Counted from the first letter of the stretch, positions 44,470-54,456 are shown. The stretch is DNA of 64,000 nt from Paludibacteraceae bacterium (GCA_017387515.1 JAFOFC010000011.1:1-64000); one strand, 5' to 3'. Numbers and translations: made by a program. The notes: generated by a model not told the origin, from the letters alone.

Positions 44470-47400
44470 TTACAATCTTACTTTTTTTGTGGCGATACCT
44501 GCTTCACCCACTACGTTGATAATGTAGATACCTTTGCTTTTAGGCAAGCTAATTTCAGCGTATTGATCGTTAACCGTGTAGGTGGTGCTACGTCCTACCA
44601 TGTCAGACACTACAATGCTTTGTAACTTTGCTTCTTGTGTGGCCGATACAATAACGGTACCTTCTTGAACAAAGATGTCTATGTTGTTGTTTTGGGCTAG
44701 TTCTTCGTCAATATTAGTTAGCTCGTTGTCCTCTTCTGTTTGAATTGGAGTAGCATGCAAGTAGAAACGACCCTTGTAATCGCCATTTTTAAGCCCACTT
44801 ACCGTGCAAACTTCGCCGTTAGACAAATTGTACATGGTAGAGGTAGTTCTGTCTTCTAACACAAACGTGTAGGGCATGTTATTTTGGGTCATCTCTAGGG
44901 TAAAGGTCTGATCTGAACCATTGATGGTAACCCCCAATGGAATAGGCTCTGTCATGTCTGGAATGGTAATATCTGCCCAATTAGCATCATGGCGTCTTAC
45001 ATAAACATCGGGTAGCCCGTATGTTTCTTTGGCAAATAGTTTTGGAGCATCTATGCTGAAATCGGCCACATCTTCTTTTTCTTGGTCGTATTGAATGCTA
45101 ATTTCGCTACTTACAGCTTGGGCAGCATTGTTGGCTTTTATGCGGCAACTAGTAGGGGTGGCAATGGTGCTTCTACTTGTTGTGCCACCTGTTAGCATGT
45201 ATTCTGCACCAATAGTAAGGCTGGTTACGCCATCGCCAGGTGTAAATACAAAACCATTTTGAGGCAAAATAACAGCCCCTTCTTTGTTGGCATCTGTAAA
45301 TGATTTGCTGTTGGTGTAATCGTAATATTCAATGGTGCCTTTAACGGCATTGTTTAGTGCATAGGCATCAATGGCTGCAGGATACGTGTTGCATAACAAA
45401 ACGGGTTGGTTAGGCGTTAAGTTATCGTATGTAATAACAGACGATTCATTGTAGAAATGACCTGTAAAGGTGTATCTATGTGGATGGGCTAGCGTAGCAG
45501 CATACGAGGTGCCGTTATAGTAGTCGAAGGTTTCTGCAGGGAAATAATATGCCCCATATTCGTTGGCTAGGTAAATGGCAAAGGCTTTGTTTTTAGGTAC
45601 CTCTTTGTTTAAGTCTGTAAACGATTGTTGCCAAGTAACATGATTTTCTTGGTCAATAACTGCCTCGTGCATATAAACCTGTGGGAAATGGCCCAAAAAG
45701 TAATCCTCAGATAAAATGTTGCGAACCTCGCCATTGCCACTCTCGTCCCATGGCTTAACCACGGTACCTACCAATAACCAATCTTGGCGACGGGCATCAA
45801 ACTGATTTTCTACCTCGTGGTAACGACGTACGCCTGTGCTTGGGTTGTATAAGGTTTCTACACCCACAATGCTAGCACCTTGCTCCAATACAATTTTGTG
45901 AGCAATTTTGGTAGTCTTAGCCGATGCATTATCACCAGCGTTAACTTGGCTACAAGCACAATCTTTGTCACGGTTGGTTTTAAAATGTGTGTCATCGTGC
46001 ACATCGGGTATTACGGGGTATCTTTCTTTTTCTGCAGGAATTACAACCAATAAATCTTCCGATAAAACATCTGCAGCAGATAATACGCTGCCATTTTCTT
46101 TTGTCCAGTTATCGCGATTATCCCAGTTGGTGTCTTCTGCCCCCGTCCAGGTAATTTTATTTACTATACCAGCGTTTCTTTTTAGTGTGCCAGTTAATTT
46201 AACCTCTACTGTTTCACCATTTAATAAGGTTAACGTTGCATTATAATCTGTTGTACAGTTTGTAGGAGTGAAAGTAACTTTTACAGCTTGTGAGCCTTCT
46301 GCACAAGGATTCTTTTGGTCATATTCTACTTTATAATGACCCAATCCATCTTCTACAACTACACGCATTCCATTATCGTATGTTACATCAGATGCTAAAA
46401 CTGCATGAACAAATTTTACGTAAAGTGTTTTAGAAACAGAAGCATTTGGTTCTACTATTCCAAAATCCAATTCTTCAGCTTTTGTTTTTAAATTTTCGTC
46501 TAAATATGCTTCTAATATTCTATCTTTATATACTTTCAGATTCCTTACATCACGCAAACATCCACCATTAAAAGTACCTGTGAAGAATCTAATAGCTACT
46601 GTGTTATATGGAACTTCAACAGTGAATTTCTTATAACTCTCTGTTATACCTGCATTATGGGCATTCCAACCAAATTTCTTAAACTCACTTTCCCCCTCTA
46701 ATTTAATATAAAGCATCATATCTTCACCTAGACTCACCGTAGCTGGATAAGTAACACCTAGAACAGTCGCATCTCTCATTCTAGCTTCAAATTCTACTCT
46801 CTTTGTATATGCTAAAGATTCTGAATTGCCTTTTTTAAAATCATATATGATTTCCTCATCTGTACTAGCCATTAAACTTTTCTCCCCAGCATTCTCATAT
46901 ACAGTACAGTCTTGTATTGGTGCATCAGTCTTTAATGTCTTTGCTGTAACAATGTTAGATGAATTCAATGATGCAACACCATCAAATAAAGCATACAATG
47001 TGAAACTATAAGAGGTATTAGGATGTAATCCTCTAAAGTTATATGATGTTACATTTCCTTCTACTATATAAGAAACACCTGTTGTGTTTTCTATTACACG
47101 ATATGCTGTAGCGTCATCTACTTTTGTCCAACCTAAACTCACAGAAGTATATGACTCTTTTAATACTTCTAGTTTAGTGTCAATCTTTTTTGAACATTCA
47201 CCACTGATGTTTATAGAACTACCATTTGATAGTTTAATAACATTGGTGTATGGTCCAACTTTTTGAGGATTAAATGATATTGCAAGAGTTTTACTGCTTT
47301 TAGCACAAGCTTCTGCTAAAATTTCTGAACTAAGTGAGAAAGGAGTATCAGCATTTTCAAATGTAGCAGTTATATTTTCAAGATTGTAAGAATAAGATAC

Positions 47401-48192
47401 ATTTCTATCTATCCTTGCAGCAGTTCCACCTAATTCTACTGTAGGAAACTTAATATCTTCAGTATCTATTGTAAAACTACGTTCGTAAGTACCTTTGATT
47501 TCAATTGTAGTACCATTACTAAATATAATCTTATTGGTATAATCCTTGCAGTTTGTTGGGTTATATGAAATGGTTAAAGGTACAGTTCCATATGAACAGC
47601 CTGCACTAGCAATGTTCACAGAATTAATAGAAGTACCTGTTGGAACTCCAAGTGAAATGACACCATCTTGCTTCTCTAACCTTGCAGTTAAATTGCTTGT
47701 TAATGCAGAGTACTCTATGTTTATAGTATGTGTACCTGCTCCGTTTACAAAGTTGATAGGAGCGGTAGGGATTATATTAATAACAGGATTTTTTTTTGCT
47801 ATTAGTTGTTTGAATTTTCTTTCATATGAACCTCCCACTGGAAAATTTACAATTACTTTTTTTATAAATGCATTGTTATTAGAAAAAATTTCAAAAGGGG
47901 TTTCTGTATATTCTTTTTGTTTAAGTTCAGATACTTTTATTTCTCTTGTACCAATGCTTTCTTGATTCTCACCATACAGCTCCACATATATAGAACCTAT
48001 CGCTGAATTCAAAATGCCAGTTTTTAGAATAAATAGCGAAACATAGTTGTAACCATTTTCAGTTATTTCATATGTTTTGCTTTTTCCAATTCCTAGTGTA
48101 AATTCTTTATCTTGCAATGTCTTTTCACATTGCCCCCACGATGTTGCAACAAATAAAAATGAAGTAATTAACGCAAAGAAAAGTTTCTTCAT
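44470..48192 (-). CDS. Large secreted protein with T9SS type A sorting domain
   Basis: A 1240-residue protein with a signal peptide (ending SWGQ). It has several beta-sandwich units in the first 330 residues that end in conserved cysteine pairs, a fibronectin type III domain (about 335-420: VSLGWTKVDDATAYRV), further units, and a C-terminal T9SS sorting domain (SLPKSKGIYIINVVGEAG, then TKKVRL). It would be exported across the outer membrane and anchored there. The 5' two kb (46150-48192) is visibly more AT-rich than the 3' part, so the protein may be a mosaic. A -7 TAATTTTG lies at 48239-48246 on the minus strand. Confidence 0.85.
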   Translation of the reverse strand: MKKLFFALITSFLFVATSWGQCEKTLQDKEFTLGIGKSKTYEITENGYNYVSLFILKTGILNSAIGSIYVELYGENQESIGTREIKVSELKQKEYTETPFEIFSNNNAFIKKVIVNFPVGGSYERKFKQLIAKKNPVINIIPTAPINFVNGAGTHTINIEYSALTSNLTARLEKQDGVISLGVPTGTSINSVNIASAGCSYGTVPLTISYNPTNCKDYTNKIIFSNGTTIEIKGTYERSFTIDTEDIKFPTVELGGTAARIDRNVSYSYNLENITATFENADTPFSLSSEILAEACAKSSKTLAISFNPQKVGPYTNVIKLSNGSSINISGECSKKIDTKLEVLKESYTSVSLGWTKVDDATAYRVIENTTGVSYIVEGNVTSYNFRGLHPNTSYSFTLYALFDGVASLNSSNIVTAKTLKTDAPIQDCTVYENAGEKSLMASTDEEIIYDFKKGNSESLAYTKRVEFEARMRDATVLGVTYPATVSLGEDMMLYIKLEGESEFKKFGWNAHNAGITESYKKFTVEVPYNTVAIRFFTGTFNGGCLRDVRNLKVYKDRILEAYLDENLKTKAEELDFGIVEPNASVSKTLYVKFVHAVLASDVTYDNGMRVVVEDGLGHYKVEYDQKNPCAEGSQAVKVTFTPTNCTTDYNATLTLLNGETVEVKLTGTLKRNAGIVNKITWTGAEDTNWDNRDNWTKENGSVLSAADVLSEDLLVVIPAEKERYPVIPDVHDDTHFKTNRDKDCACSQVNAGDNASAKTTKIAHKIVLEQGASIVGVETLYNPSTGVRRYHEVENQFDARRQDWLLVGTVVKPWDESGNGEVRNILSEDYFLGHFPQVYMHEAVIDQENHVTWQQSFTDLNKEVPKNKAFAIYLANEYGAYYFPAETFDYYNGTSYAATLAHPHRYTFTGHFYNESSVITYDNLTPNQPVLLCNTYPAAIDAYALNNAVKGTIEYYDYTNSKSFTDANKEGAVILPQNGFVFTPGDGVTSLTIGAEYMLTGGTTSRSTIATPTSCRIKANNAAQAVSSEISIQYDQEKEDVADFSIDAPKLFAKETYGLPDVYVRRHDANWADITIPDMTEPIPLGVTINGSDQTFTLEMTQNNMPYTFVLEDRTTSTMYNLSNGEVCTVSGLKNGDYKGRFYLHATPIQTEEDNELTNIDEELAQNNNIDIFVQEGTVIVSATQEAKLQSIVVSDMVGRSTTYTVNDQYAEISLPKSKGIYIINVVGEAGIATKKVRL

Positions 48193-48588
48193 GGTGTAAA
48201 CTTTATGTTTTGGTATTTGTTTAGATTCAAAATTCTTGCAAAATTAACCAAAAATTATGACCCTAAAATCAATTCATTTAGAAAGATAAAATACCTAATA
48301 CACTTTGCCTTGTTTGGCATCTAAAATGTTTCTTTTTTGTTACAAAAATTTGTTCCACACCCTACGGGCGTGTGGGGGAGGGGGTGTGTTTCTAATACAG
48401 GCGTTGCTTCGCAACACCTGCCTACAAATAGGTGTTACCTGCTACGCAGGTAAAATATGCAGGTAGGAGCAAAGCAAACGTATGGACCGGAAAATACCCG
48501 CGTAGCGGGTTAATCTTGATAATAGGCAGGTCTTAAGCGAGCGAAGCGCAGCGCAAGGCCTGTACCATGCACAAACGGATAACCAACA
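48193..48588. other. Intergenic region with several small hairpins, no gene
   Basis: No coding gene is supported. The stretch 48390-48560 has a series of short palindromes: GTTGCTTCGCAAC (about 48402), CCTGCTACGCAGG (about 48429) and CCCGCGTAGCGGG (about 48497), plus a GC-rich run GTGGGGGAGGGGGTG (about 48371). The cores GCTTCGC and GCTACGC recur in other gaps of the window. An open frame at 48442-48780 on the minus strand overlaps the tmRNA and is not a gene. Confidence 0.6.
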
Positions 48589-48622
48589 AAAAAAGGAGAT
48601 GACAAATGTCATCTCCTTTTTT
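48588..48622 (-). terminator. Terminator of the tmRNA gene
   Basis: AAAAAGGAGATGACA pairs with TGTCATCTCCTTTTT with almost no loop, directly after the tmRNA 3' end on the minus strand. Confidence 0.88.
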
Positions 48623-48623
48623 G

Positions 48624-49019
48624 TGGAGCTGGAGGGAATTGAACCCTCGTCCAAACGAGGAAATAATACGCTTTCTACATGCTTATCCTTGCCTTTGATT
48701 TTCGTCCGACGGCAAGACCAAGGCCACCAACCAATCGGCTTATCTTCTAAAATCTTATTTGCCCTGCGAAGCCAAGGCAAACCAGTTTCGATTTATCCGC
48801 ACCTCCGTGTCAAACAGCCTCGAAACAACGGCGTTTGGGAGATGTCTTGTCTTAGCACCTTGTGCCAAGATAAAGCTAATCTACTATTATTCGATTAAGC
48901 AGCAAGAGCATAATTGTTATTGCCAGTTATAGTTTGAAAGTTCAGATTATAGAGCCCCCTTACAACGCTCTGCATGCTTACATACCAGTTCATCTCGCTG
49001 TCAAAGCCATGTCAGCCCC
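48624..49019 (-). ncRNA. ssrA: Transfer-messenger RNA (tmRNA)
   Basis: On the minus strand the 5' end GGGGCTGACATGGCTTTGAC and the 3' end GAGGGTTCAATTCCCTCCAG, then CTCCA, form the alanine-tRNA-like part. The tag frame at 48895-48924 reads GNNNYALAA followed by TAA, the usual Bacteroidota tag. The final CCA is not encoded. The size of 396 nt is normal. It frees stalled ribosomes and marks the unfinished protein for breakdown, with SmpB, which is not in this window. Confidence 0.96.
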
Positions 49020-49043
49020 AGTAAAACGTTTTGCATGAGCAAA

Positions 49044-49127
49044 ACGTTGGTGAATCGGTGAATCGGTGAATCGACTTTTTCGATTGGCCGATTAGTCGAT
49101 TAGCCGATTAGTCGTCGCCATAGCGAC
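49044..49127. repeat. Micro-repeat cluster before the rny stop
   Basis: GTGAATCG occurs three times in a row, then CGATTAGTCGATTAGCCG and GTCGCCATAGCGAC. The last seven bases match the end of a similar cluster at 55396-55440. It lies between tmRNA and rny. Confidence 0.6.
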
Positions 49128-50657
49128 TTATTTTGCAACCGCAACGGAACGAACTTCGCGGATAACGGTAATTTTAACCTGTCCGGGATAGGTCATTTCG
49201 TCTTGGATTTTTTGTGCAATTTTGCCCGATAATAGTTCGGTATCTTTGTCGCTAATCTTATCGGCACCTACAATAACGCGTAATTCGCGACCTGCCTGAA
49301 TAGCAAAGGTTTTTTGTACGCCTGGGAAACTCATGGCCAAGTTTTCTAGGTCGTTTAAGCGTTTAATGTAGGCTTCTACAATTTCGCGACGTGCACCTGG
49401 ACGAGCACCAGAAATAGCATCGCACGCTTGCACAATAGGGGCAATAAGCGATTGCATTTCGGTTTCTTCGTGGTGCGAACCAATGGCATTGCAAATATCG
49501 GGTTTTTCGCCACAACGTTGCGCAATTTTCATACCCAACAATGCGTGTGGTAGTTCGGGTTCTTCGTCGGCAACCTTGCCTATATCGTGCAACAAACCAG
49601 CGCGGCGTGCTTTTTTAGGATTCAAGCCCAATTCCGATGCCATAACAGCACACAAATTGGCGGTTTCGCGAGCGTGTTGCAATAGGTTTTGGCCGTACGA
49701 CGAGCGGTATTTCATTTTACCAATTAAACGTACCAATTCGGGGTGTAAACCGTGAATACCCAAATCGATGGTGGTACGTTTACCAATTTCTACAATTTCT
49801 TCTTCAATTTGTTTGGTTACTTTGGCCACTACCTCTTCGATACGAGCAGGGTGGATACGGCCGTCTTGAACCAATTGGTGTAGCGACAAACGGGCAATTT
49901 CGCGACGTACAGGGTCGAATGCTGATAGCACAATGGCTTCTGGGGTGTCGTCTACTACAATTTCTACGCCAGTTGCGGCTTCTAGTGCACGGATGTTACG
50001 TCCTTCGCGGCCAATAATACGGCCTTTCATTTCGTCCGATTCAATGTGGAATACAGTAACGGCATTTTCGATAGCCGCTTCGCTAGCCACGCGTTGAATA
50101 GAGTTGATAACAATTTTTTTAGCCTCTTTGTTGGCGTTCATGCGGGCTTCTTCCATAATCTCGTTTACGTACGACATAGCCGCTGTTTTGGCTTCGTCTT
50201 TCAACGATTCAATCATTTGGTTTTTAGCCTCTTCTGCCGATAAACCAGCAATGGTTTCTAGTTTTTCGATAGCTTGATGATGCAAGCGATCTAGTTCTTG
50301 TTCTTTCTTTTCTACGATGTCTTTTTGGCTTTCGTAGTTGCTGCGTAATTGGTCTAATTCGGTTTCTTTTTTTACCAAGAAGTCTTCTTGACCTTGCAGT
50401 TGTTTTTCGCGTTGGTTCAATTTGGCTTCTAGCGATTGCAATTTAGCGTTACGAGCGGTAGATTGCTTTTCAAATTCGGTTTTTAGTTGTAGGTATTTTT
50501 CTTTTACTTCAACTAGTTTTGCCTTTTTAATCGCCTCGCCTTCGGCTTTTGCCGTCTGAATCATGCTTTTCCCACGCAGGTGTTGCGATAGCAACAACAG
50601 CACAATGGCAATCACTGCGCCTGCTAAGGATGCTAATACATAGAATAATATGTTCAT
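49128..50657 (-). CDS. rny: Ribonuclease Y
   Basis: A 509-residue RNase Y, which starts mRNA decay at the membrane. It has an N-terminal membrane helix ([20 protein letters not shown]), a long coiled coil to about residue 190, a KH domain ([17 protein letters not shown]), and an HD domain with [15 protein letters not shown] 50657 is chosen because the longer frame from 50702 adds only unconserved residues. Length is normal for the family. Confidence 0.96.
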   Translation of the reverse strand: MNILFYVLASLAGAVIAIVLLLLSQHLRGKSMIQTAKAEGEAIKKAKLVEVKEKYLQLKTEFEKQSTARNAKLQSLEAKLNQREKQLQGQEDFLVKKETELDQLRSNYESQKDIVEKKEQELDRLHHQAIEKLETIAGLSAEEAKNQMIESLKDEAKTAAMSYVNEIMEEARMNANKEAKKIVINSIQRVASEAAIENAVTVFHIESDEMKGRIIGREGRNIRALEAATGVEIVVDDTPEAIVLSAFDPVRREIARLSLHQLVQDGRIHPARIEEVVAKVTKQIEEEIVEIGKRTTIDLGIHGLHPELVRLIGKMKYRSSYGQNLLQHARETANLCAVMASELGLNPKKARRAGLLHDIGKVADEEPELPHALLGMKIAQRCGEKPDICNAIGSHHEETEMQSLIAPIVQACDAISGARPGARREIVEAYIKRLNDLENLAMSFPGVQKTFAIQAGRELRVIVGADKISDKDTELLSGKIAQKIQDEMTYPGQVKITVIREVRSVAVAK

Positions 50658-50691
50658 AGTACTGAATTTATAAGTAAATATATAATGTAAT

Positions 50692-50739
50692 AAAAAAAGC
50701 AATTTTTAAAGGTAGTGTAAAGCTTCCTTTAAAAATTGC
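50692..50739 (-). terminator. Terminator of the zapA operon
   Basis: GCAATTTTTAAAGG (50699-50712) pairs perfectly with CCTTTAAAAATTGC (50726-50739). The T run is on the minus-strand exit side. Confidence 0.88.
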
Positions 50740-50766
50740 AGTTAGGTACTAGGGTAATATGAATAA

Positions 50767-51099
50767 TTATTCCTCTAAATCTGATGCTATCTTGTTGCCT
50801 AATTCTGCTAATTTAGTAATAACATCCGATTGTATAAATTCTGCTTTTTGGGCCATGAGTGCAATGTCTAGTAGGGTCATGGCTGCAAATCGGTTGTTGT
50901 CGCGCGATTCGGCATACAGGCTAGCATACATGTTGTAACGTAAGTTGATAAGACGCTCTGCTTTACGGTATAATTCTTCCTCACTGCGTTCTATGGTTAG
51001 GTTCATGGTTTGACCCAAAATGTGCAAATTGATGGTGAGTGCGTCTTGTATGCTCCCCCTTAGGTGTTGTAATTTGGGGTTGACTGACTCTTTTTCCAT
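50767..51099 (-). CDS. zapA: Cell division protein ZapA
   Basis: A 110-residue ZapA homologue. The beta-hairpin domain (ALTINLHILGQTMNLTIERS) is followed by the coiled-coil tail (AAMTLLDIALMAQKAEF). It helps FtsZ filaments bundle at the division site. The coiled-coil gene at 51106 precedes it by 6 nt, a common pairing in Bacteroidota. A terminator lies just beyond its stop. Confidence 0.9.
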   Translation of the reverse strand: MEKESVNPKLQHLRGSIQDALTINLHILGQTMNLTIERSEEELYRKAERLINLRYNMYASLYAESRDNNRFAAMTLLDIALMAQKAEFIQSDVITKLAELGNKIASDLEE

Positions 51100-51105
51100 A
51101 CTAAC

Positions 51106-51396
51106 CTAAACGCTTAACTTTCCGATACAACGATCTATGGTGTCTAATAATTTTGTCAACTTGGCTTTGGCTCGTTTTATATCGCCATTTTCGGCTTTAA
51201 CAATGGTTTGAGCTATGAGTAAGTTGTCGTACTTTTTTTGCAATTCTACAAGGTCAACATGGGCTTCTTGCAACTGTCGTTTCATTACTTCAATTTCTGT
51301 ATTTAATTGCTGAATAGTAGCCTGTTGCTTCTTGTTGTGTTGCAATAGCTCGTTTACTTTCAGCTCTAACTGTTGTAAGAAACCCGTGTTAATCAC
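51106..51396 (-). CDS. Small coiled-coil protein, ZapB-like
   Basis: A 96-residue protein that is almost entirely coiled coil (residues 5-75, rich in Q, K, E and L). Such a gene often lies before zapA in Bacteroidota and may act in the division ring, by analogy with ZapB. There is no firm family match. A -7 TATATTTG lies on the minus strand at 51421-51428, 25 nt from the start. Confidence 0.75.
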   Translation of the reverse strand: MINTGFLQQLELKVNELLQHNKKQQATIQQLNTEIEVMKRQLQEAHVDLVELQKKYDNLLIAQTIVKAENGDIKRAKAKLTKLLDTIDRCIGKLSV

Positions 51397-51463
51397 TTAT
51401 ACACTGATGTAAAATTTTTACAAATATAGCAATAAATTGCGTCTTGTGAAAATATATGGGCAT

Positions 51464-51498
51464 AAAAAAAGAGAAAATCGAAAGATTTCCTCTTTTTA
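51464..51498. terminator. Terminator after rplS
   Basis: AAAAAGAGAAAATC pairs with GATTTCCTCTTTTT with one mismatch, just beyond the rplS stop on the minus strand. Confidence 0.78.
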
Positions 51499-51519
51499 AG
51501 TGGGTTAGGTAAGCGGCTC

Positions 51520-51870
51520 TTATTTCGCTTTTTGTTCTTTAATACGAGCTTTTTTACCAGTAAGTGCACACAAGTAGTACAATTTAGCACGACGAACGCG
51601 ACCAATTTTGTTAACTTCTACTTTCTCGATGAATGGAGAGTCGAAGGGGAAAATTCTTTCTACACCAACGTTTTCAGAAATTTTACGTACGGTGAAACGT
51701 TTTTTGTTGCCATGACCGGCAATTTTGATAACTACGCCACGGTATTGTTGAATACGTTCTTTGTTACCTTCGATAATTTTGTACGATACAGTAACAGTGT
51801 CGCCGCTTTTGAATGCGGGCATTTCTTTACCGCTGGCAAATGCTGCTTCAGCAATTTTTAATAAATCCAT
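51520..51870 (-). CDS. rplS: 50S ribosomal protein L19
   Basis: A 116-residue L19. Typical sequences are [34 protein letters not shown] and [18 protein letters not shown], each within the normal L19 fold. ATG 51870 ([10 protein letters not shown]) is chosen because the longer open frame includes the leader and is unconserved. The gene lies downstream of the alkaline phosphatase gene on the same strand but has its own promoter. Confidence 0.97.
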   Translation of the reverse strand: MDLLKIAEAAFASGKEMPAFKSGDTVTVSYKIIEGNKERIQQYRGVVIKIAGHGNKKRFTVRKISENVGVERIFPFDSPFIEKVEVNKIGRVRRAKLYYLCALTGKKARIKEQKAK

Positions 51871-51958
51871 TGTGTTTAAATATTGGGTTAATACTAACGC
51901 AACATAACAAGTCGCTCTATGTCTTGCCAGCGATTGCGCTAAATCGGGTGCAAAATTA
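51871..51958 (-). promoter_or_regulatory. Promoter and leader of rplS
   Basis: A -7 TAATTTTG at 51951-51958 (minus strand) would give a leader of about 74 nt. The leader has the paired segments GCGCAATCGCTGG and GACATAGAGCGAC, so it may fold and allow autogenous control, as known for L19 leaders in other phyla. Confidence 0.45.
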
Positions 51959-52013
51959 ATAAAAAAATGATAATTGAAAAAGGAGAAAGGAGATTTTTTT
52001 ATTTTTTTTTGCT

Positions 52014-53066
52014 TCAACGATTAACAAGCGACAGTAATAGGGCTTTAAAATCGGTATTTTCGTGAACGCCTTTAAGCTGCTCGGCGCCCGTGCCGTAGGC
52101 ATAGAATGGTACCATAACGCCGCTATGTTGGCCAGTGGTAAATACGGTGCTCATTTCTTCGCCAGGTAGGCTTAAACCGCCTGTTTCGTGGTCGGCGGTG
52201 ATAAATACCAACGTGCCAGGGTGGGCATCGGCATAATCCATGCAGTAGCCAATTACGCGGTTAATGTCTTGCATTTCGGCGCGTAGGCGTTCGCCCTCGT
52301 TGCCGTGGCCAGCCCAGTCAATTTGCGAACCTTCAATAAATAAGAAAAATCCGTCTTCGTCCTTTTCTAGTAAGCGAATGGTTTGTTCTACGCCTTTACG
52401 AATGGTATCGCCGCGGAATGGAGCAGTAGGCATGTCTTCTTCGGCCAAGATGCAAGCAACCTTTCCGCTAGCGATAGCGGCCATGCTGTCTAAGCTGTAG
52501 GTAACTTGATACCCTGCTTGTGTAAGCGAATCGGCAACCAATAGTTTGTTGCCGCCTGCTACAAACACATCAGGACCGTATTTGTAAAGGTCGCTTAAAA
52601 TTTCGGCATCCATGCCACGGTTTATTTGGTGGGCATAAAAGGCTGCCGGTGTAGCATGGGTAATGCGGCAACTGGCTACCTCGCCAGTTGCTAAACCGCT
52701 TTGGCGAAGTTCTTGCATAATCGATTGTACGGGTACGCTGTCGGCATTCATGCCCAACACCCCGTTGTTGGTTTTAACCCCACACGCCAAAGCGGTTCCA
52801 CCGGCAGCCGAGTCGGTTACACGGTTGCTGGCCGAATAGGTTTTAGAAAAACCAATGCTGTGGCTACGTTCAAAATGGTTAGGAGCAGTTACCAAGTTCA
52901 TTTGGTCGGCACCCATGCCATCGCCTATAATAAAAATGATGTTTTTAACGTTGTTTTGTTGTGCTGTTGTGGGGGAATCTTGTTTTGTCCAGTCTTGTAT
53001 CATGGAAACGGCAAACAATACAATGGCCAGTATAAAACAAATGTTTGAAATTTTTCTTTTATCCAT
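52014..53066 (-). CDS. Alkaline phosphatase
   Basis: A 350-residue alkaline phosphatase. The metal site starts with IIGDGMG, the nucleophile serine is in [15 protein letters not shown], and the other ligands are in [20 protein letters not shown] and GQHSG. The N-terminus has one hydrophobic segment, so it is exported or membrane-held. It is shorter than the E. coli enzyme but similar to many Bacteroidota forms. It is the last gene of an M23-MerR-phosphatase run, starting 2 nt after the MerR stop. Confidence 0.94.
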   Translation of the reverse strand: MDKRKISNICFILAIVLFAVSMIQDWTKQDSPTTAQQNNVKNIIFIIGDGMGADQMNLVTAPNHFERSHSIGFSKTYSASNRVTDSAAGGTALACGVKTNNGVLGMNADSVPVQSIMQELRQSGLATGEVASCRITHATPAAFYAHQINRGMDAEILSDLYKYGPDVFVAGGNKLLVADSLTQAGYQVTYSLDSMAAIASGKVACILAEEDMPTAPFRGDTIRKGVEQTIRLLEKDEDGFFLFIEGSQIDWAGHGNEGERLRAEMQDINRVIGYCMDYADAHPGTLVFITADHETGGLSLPGEEMSTVFTTGQHSGVMVPFYAYGTGAEQLKGVHENTDFKALLLSLVNR

Positions 53067-53068
53067 CG

Positions 53069-53416
53069 TTATGATTCTTTAAGTTTATTCATTTCGGCTC
53101 TAATAGCATAAAGTTCATCGCGTAGGTGTGCTAATTCTTCTATGACATTAAATTCGTCTTGAACTTTTTGCTTGTTTTTTTTAATTTGTGCGGCTACACC
53201 CTCTAGCGTCATGCCTTTTTCTTCTGCGTAATAACTAATAAGTTGTATTAGCTTAATATCGGCTTGCGAGTAAAATCGGGTGCCTTTACTATTGGTTTTG
53301 GGTTGTAAAAACTCAAATTTACTTTCCCAAAATCGCAGTTTAGAGGGGGCAATGCCAAGCATTTCTGCTACTTCGCCTATGGAGTAATATTGTTTGGTTA
53401 GGTTCTCCATACGCAA
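53069..53416 (-). CDS. MerR family transcriptional regulator
   Basis: A 115-residue protein with the MerR N-terminal winged helix (YYSIGEVAEMLGIAPSKLRFWE, shown here in part) and a short coiled-coil tail (HLRDELYAIRAEMNKL). There is no effector domain, so a metal or drug signal is not likely. Such short MerR proteins are widely conserved in Bacteroidota, often beside M23 peptidases. Start is 53416 or 53410. It abuts the M23 gene. Confidence 0.9.
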   Translation of the reverse strand: MRMENLTKQYYSIGEVAEMLGIAPSKLRFWESKFEFLQPKTNSKGTRFYSQADIKLIQLISYYAEEKGMTLEGVAAQIKKNKQKVQDEFNVIEELAHLRDELYAIRAEMNKLKES

Positions 53417-54406
53417 TTAGTCAAAGGTTTGCGAACTGTTAGACGATATGCGTATCATTTCGTCGTATTCTTCAGGTGTTAAATCCAAGAAGTAATAGTT
53501 TTGTGGGTTTTGGTGCACGCCTTTGTACCTAACTTCGTAGTGTAGGTGAGGCCCTGTTGATTTACCGGTATTGCCTACGTACGCAATTACATCGCCTCGC
53601 GATACTTTACTACCACGGCGTAGTCCTTTTTTAAATTTATGGATGTGTGCGTATAAAGTAACGTAATCGTATCCGTGGTCTATTACAATGCAGTTGCCAT
53701 AGCCTTGTTTCCAGCCAATAGAGGTGATGGTGCCGTTTGCTGTGGCAAAGATGTCAGTGCCAATGGGGGCCGAAAAGTCCATGCCCTTATGAAAACGAAT
53801 GGTTTTGTAGATAGGGTCGATGCGGCGGCCGTAACCCGATGCGGTACGTTTTAAGTCTTTGTTGGATACCGGTTGAATAGCGGGGATGTGTAATAGCCTG
53901 TCTTCGTGTTCTTTAGATAGGTTAACCAACTCGTCGAACGATCGCGATTGGGTGTATAGCATCCTATTTAACAAATCCATCTTTTGCGAAGTCTCCTTTA
54001 CGATGGTGCCTGTTCTAAGGTTGTCCCATTGGTCGTATCGGGTAGTGTTGGTAATATTGCCTGTTCGCAGGGCGGCAGGGATAGAATCGGCTTGTAGCAT
54101 GACGCGATAAAAATTGTCGTCGCGTTCTTGAATTAAATTCATTACTTCTAAGGCCTCGTCTAGTTGTTTAGATAATAGTTGGTATTGGCTGTTGATGCGG
54201 TCATTTTCTTCGGCCAATCTTTTTTGTGCAGGCGATGGAATTAAGAAAATAAGGGCTATAAAAACCCCAAATCCAATAACCGAACCAAAAATAACCACCC
54301 TAAGCGTGCGCATTAGGTGGTACTTAAAGGTGTTGTCAATACGCTCGTATTTTAGGGTTTTACGATTGTATTTATAGTGTGGATTTTCTGACGAAAATAA
54401 GGCCAT
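53417..54406 (-). CDS. M23 family metallopeptidase
   Basis: A 329-residue protein with an N-terminal membrane helix (near residue 35-60), a coiled-coil stretch, and a C-terminal LytM-type peptidase. The zinc ligands are in FHKGMDFSAP and PHLHYEVR, and the catalytic histidine in LYAHIHKF. It would cut or help remodel peptidoglycan in the periplasm. ATG 54406 (MALFSSEN) is chosen; a small leader of seven codons could extend it. Confidence 0.92.
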   Translation of the reverse strand: MALFSSENPHYKYNRKTLKYERIDNTFKYHLMRTLRVVIFGSVIGFGVFIALIFLIPSPAQKRLAEENDRINSQYQLLSKQLDEALEVMNLIQERDDNFYRVMLQADSIPAALRTGNITNTTRYDQWDNLRTGTIVKETSQKMDLLNRMLYTQSRSFDELVNLSKEHEDRLLHIPAIQPVSNKDLKRTASGYGRRIDPIYKTIRFHKGMDFSAPIGTDIFATANGTITSIGWKQGYGNCIVIDHGYDYVTLYAHIHKFKKGLRRGSKVSRGDVIAYVGNTGKSTGPHLHYEVRYKGVHQNPQNYYFLDLTPEEYDEMIRISSNSSQTFD

Positions 54407-54424
54407 GCATATTATTTTAACGTA

Positions 54425-54456
54425 CAAAGATAGTACAAACCGAGCGCAAAAGCAAA
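54425..54456 (-). promoter_or_regulatory. Promoter of the M23-MerR-phosphatase operon
   Basis: On the minus strand a -33 TTTG at 54453-54456 and a -7 TATCTTTG at 54425-54432 with a 20-nt spacer. The start is close to the M23 ATG. Confidence 0.65.

Noticed and set aside
48442..48780. Open frame of 112 residues on the minus strand
   Set aside because: It covers the 3' half of the tmRNA gene and its terminator, and the protein is unlike any family.
51871..52017. N-terminal extension of ribosomal protein L19
   Set aside because: The 49 extra residues are unconserved and contain the predicted promoter.
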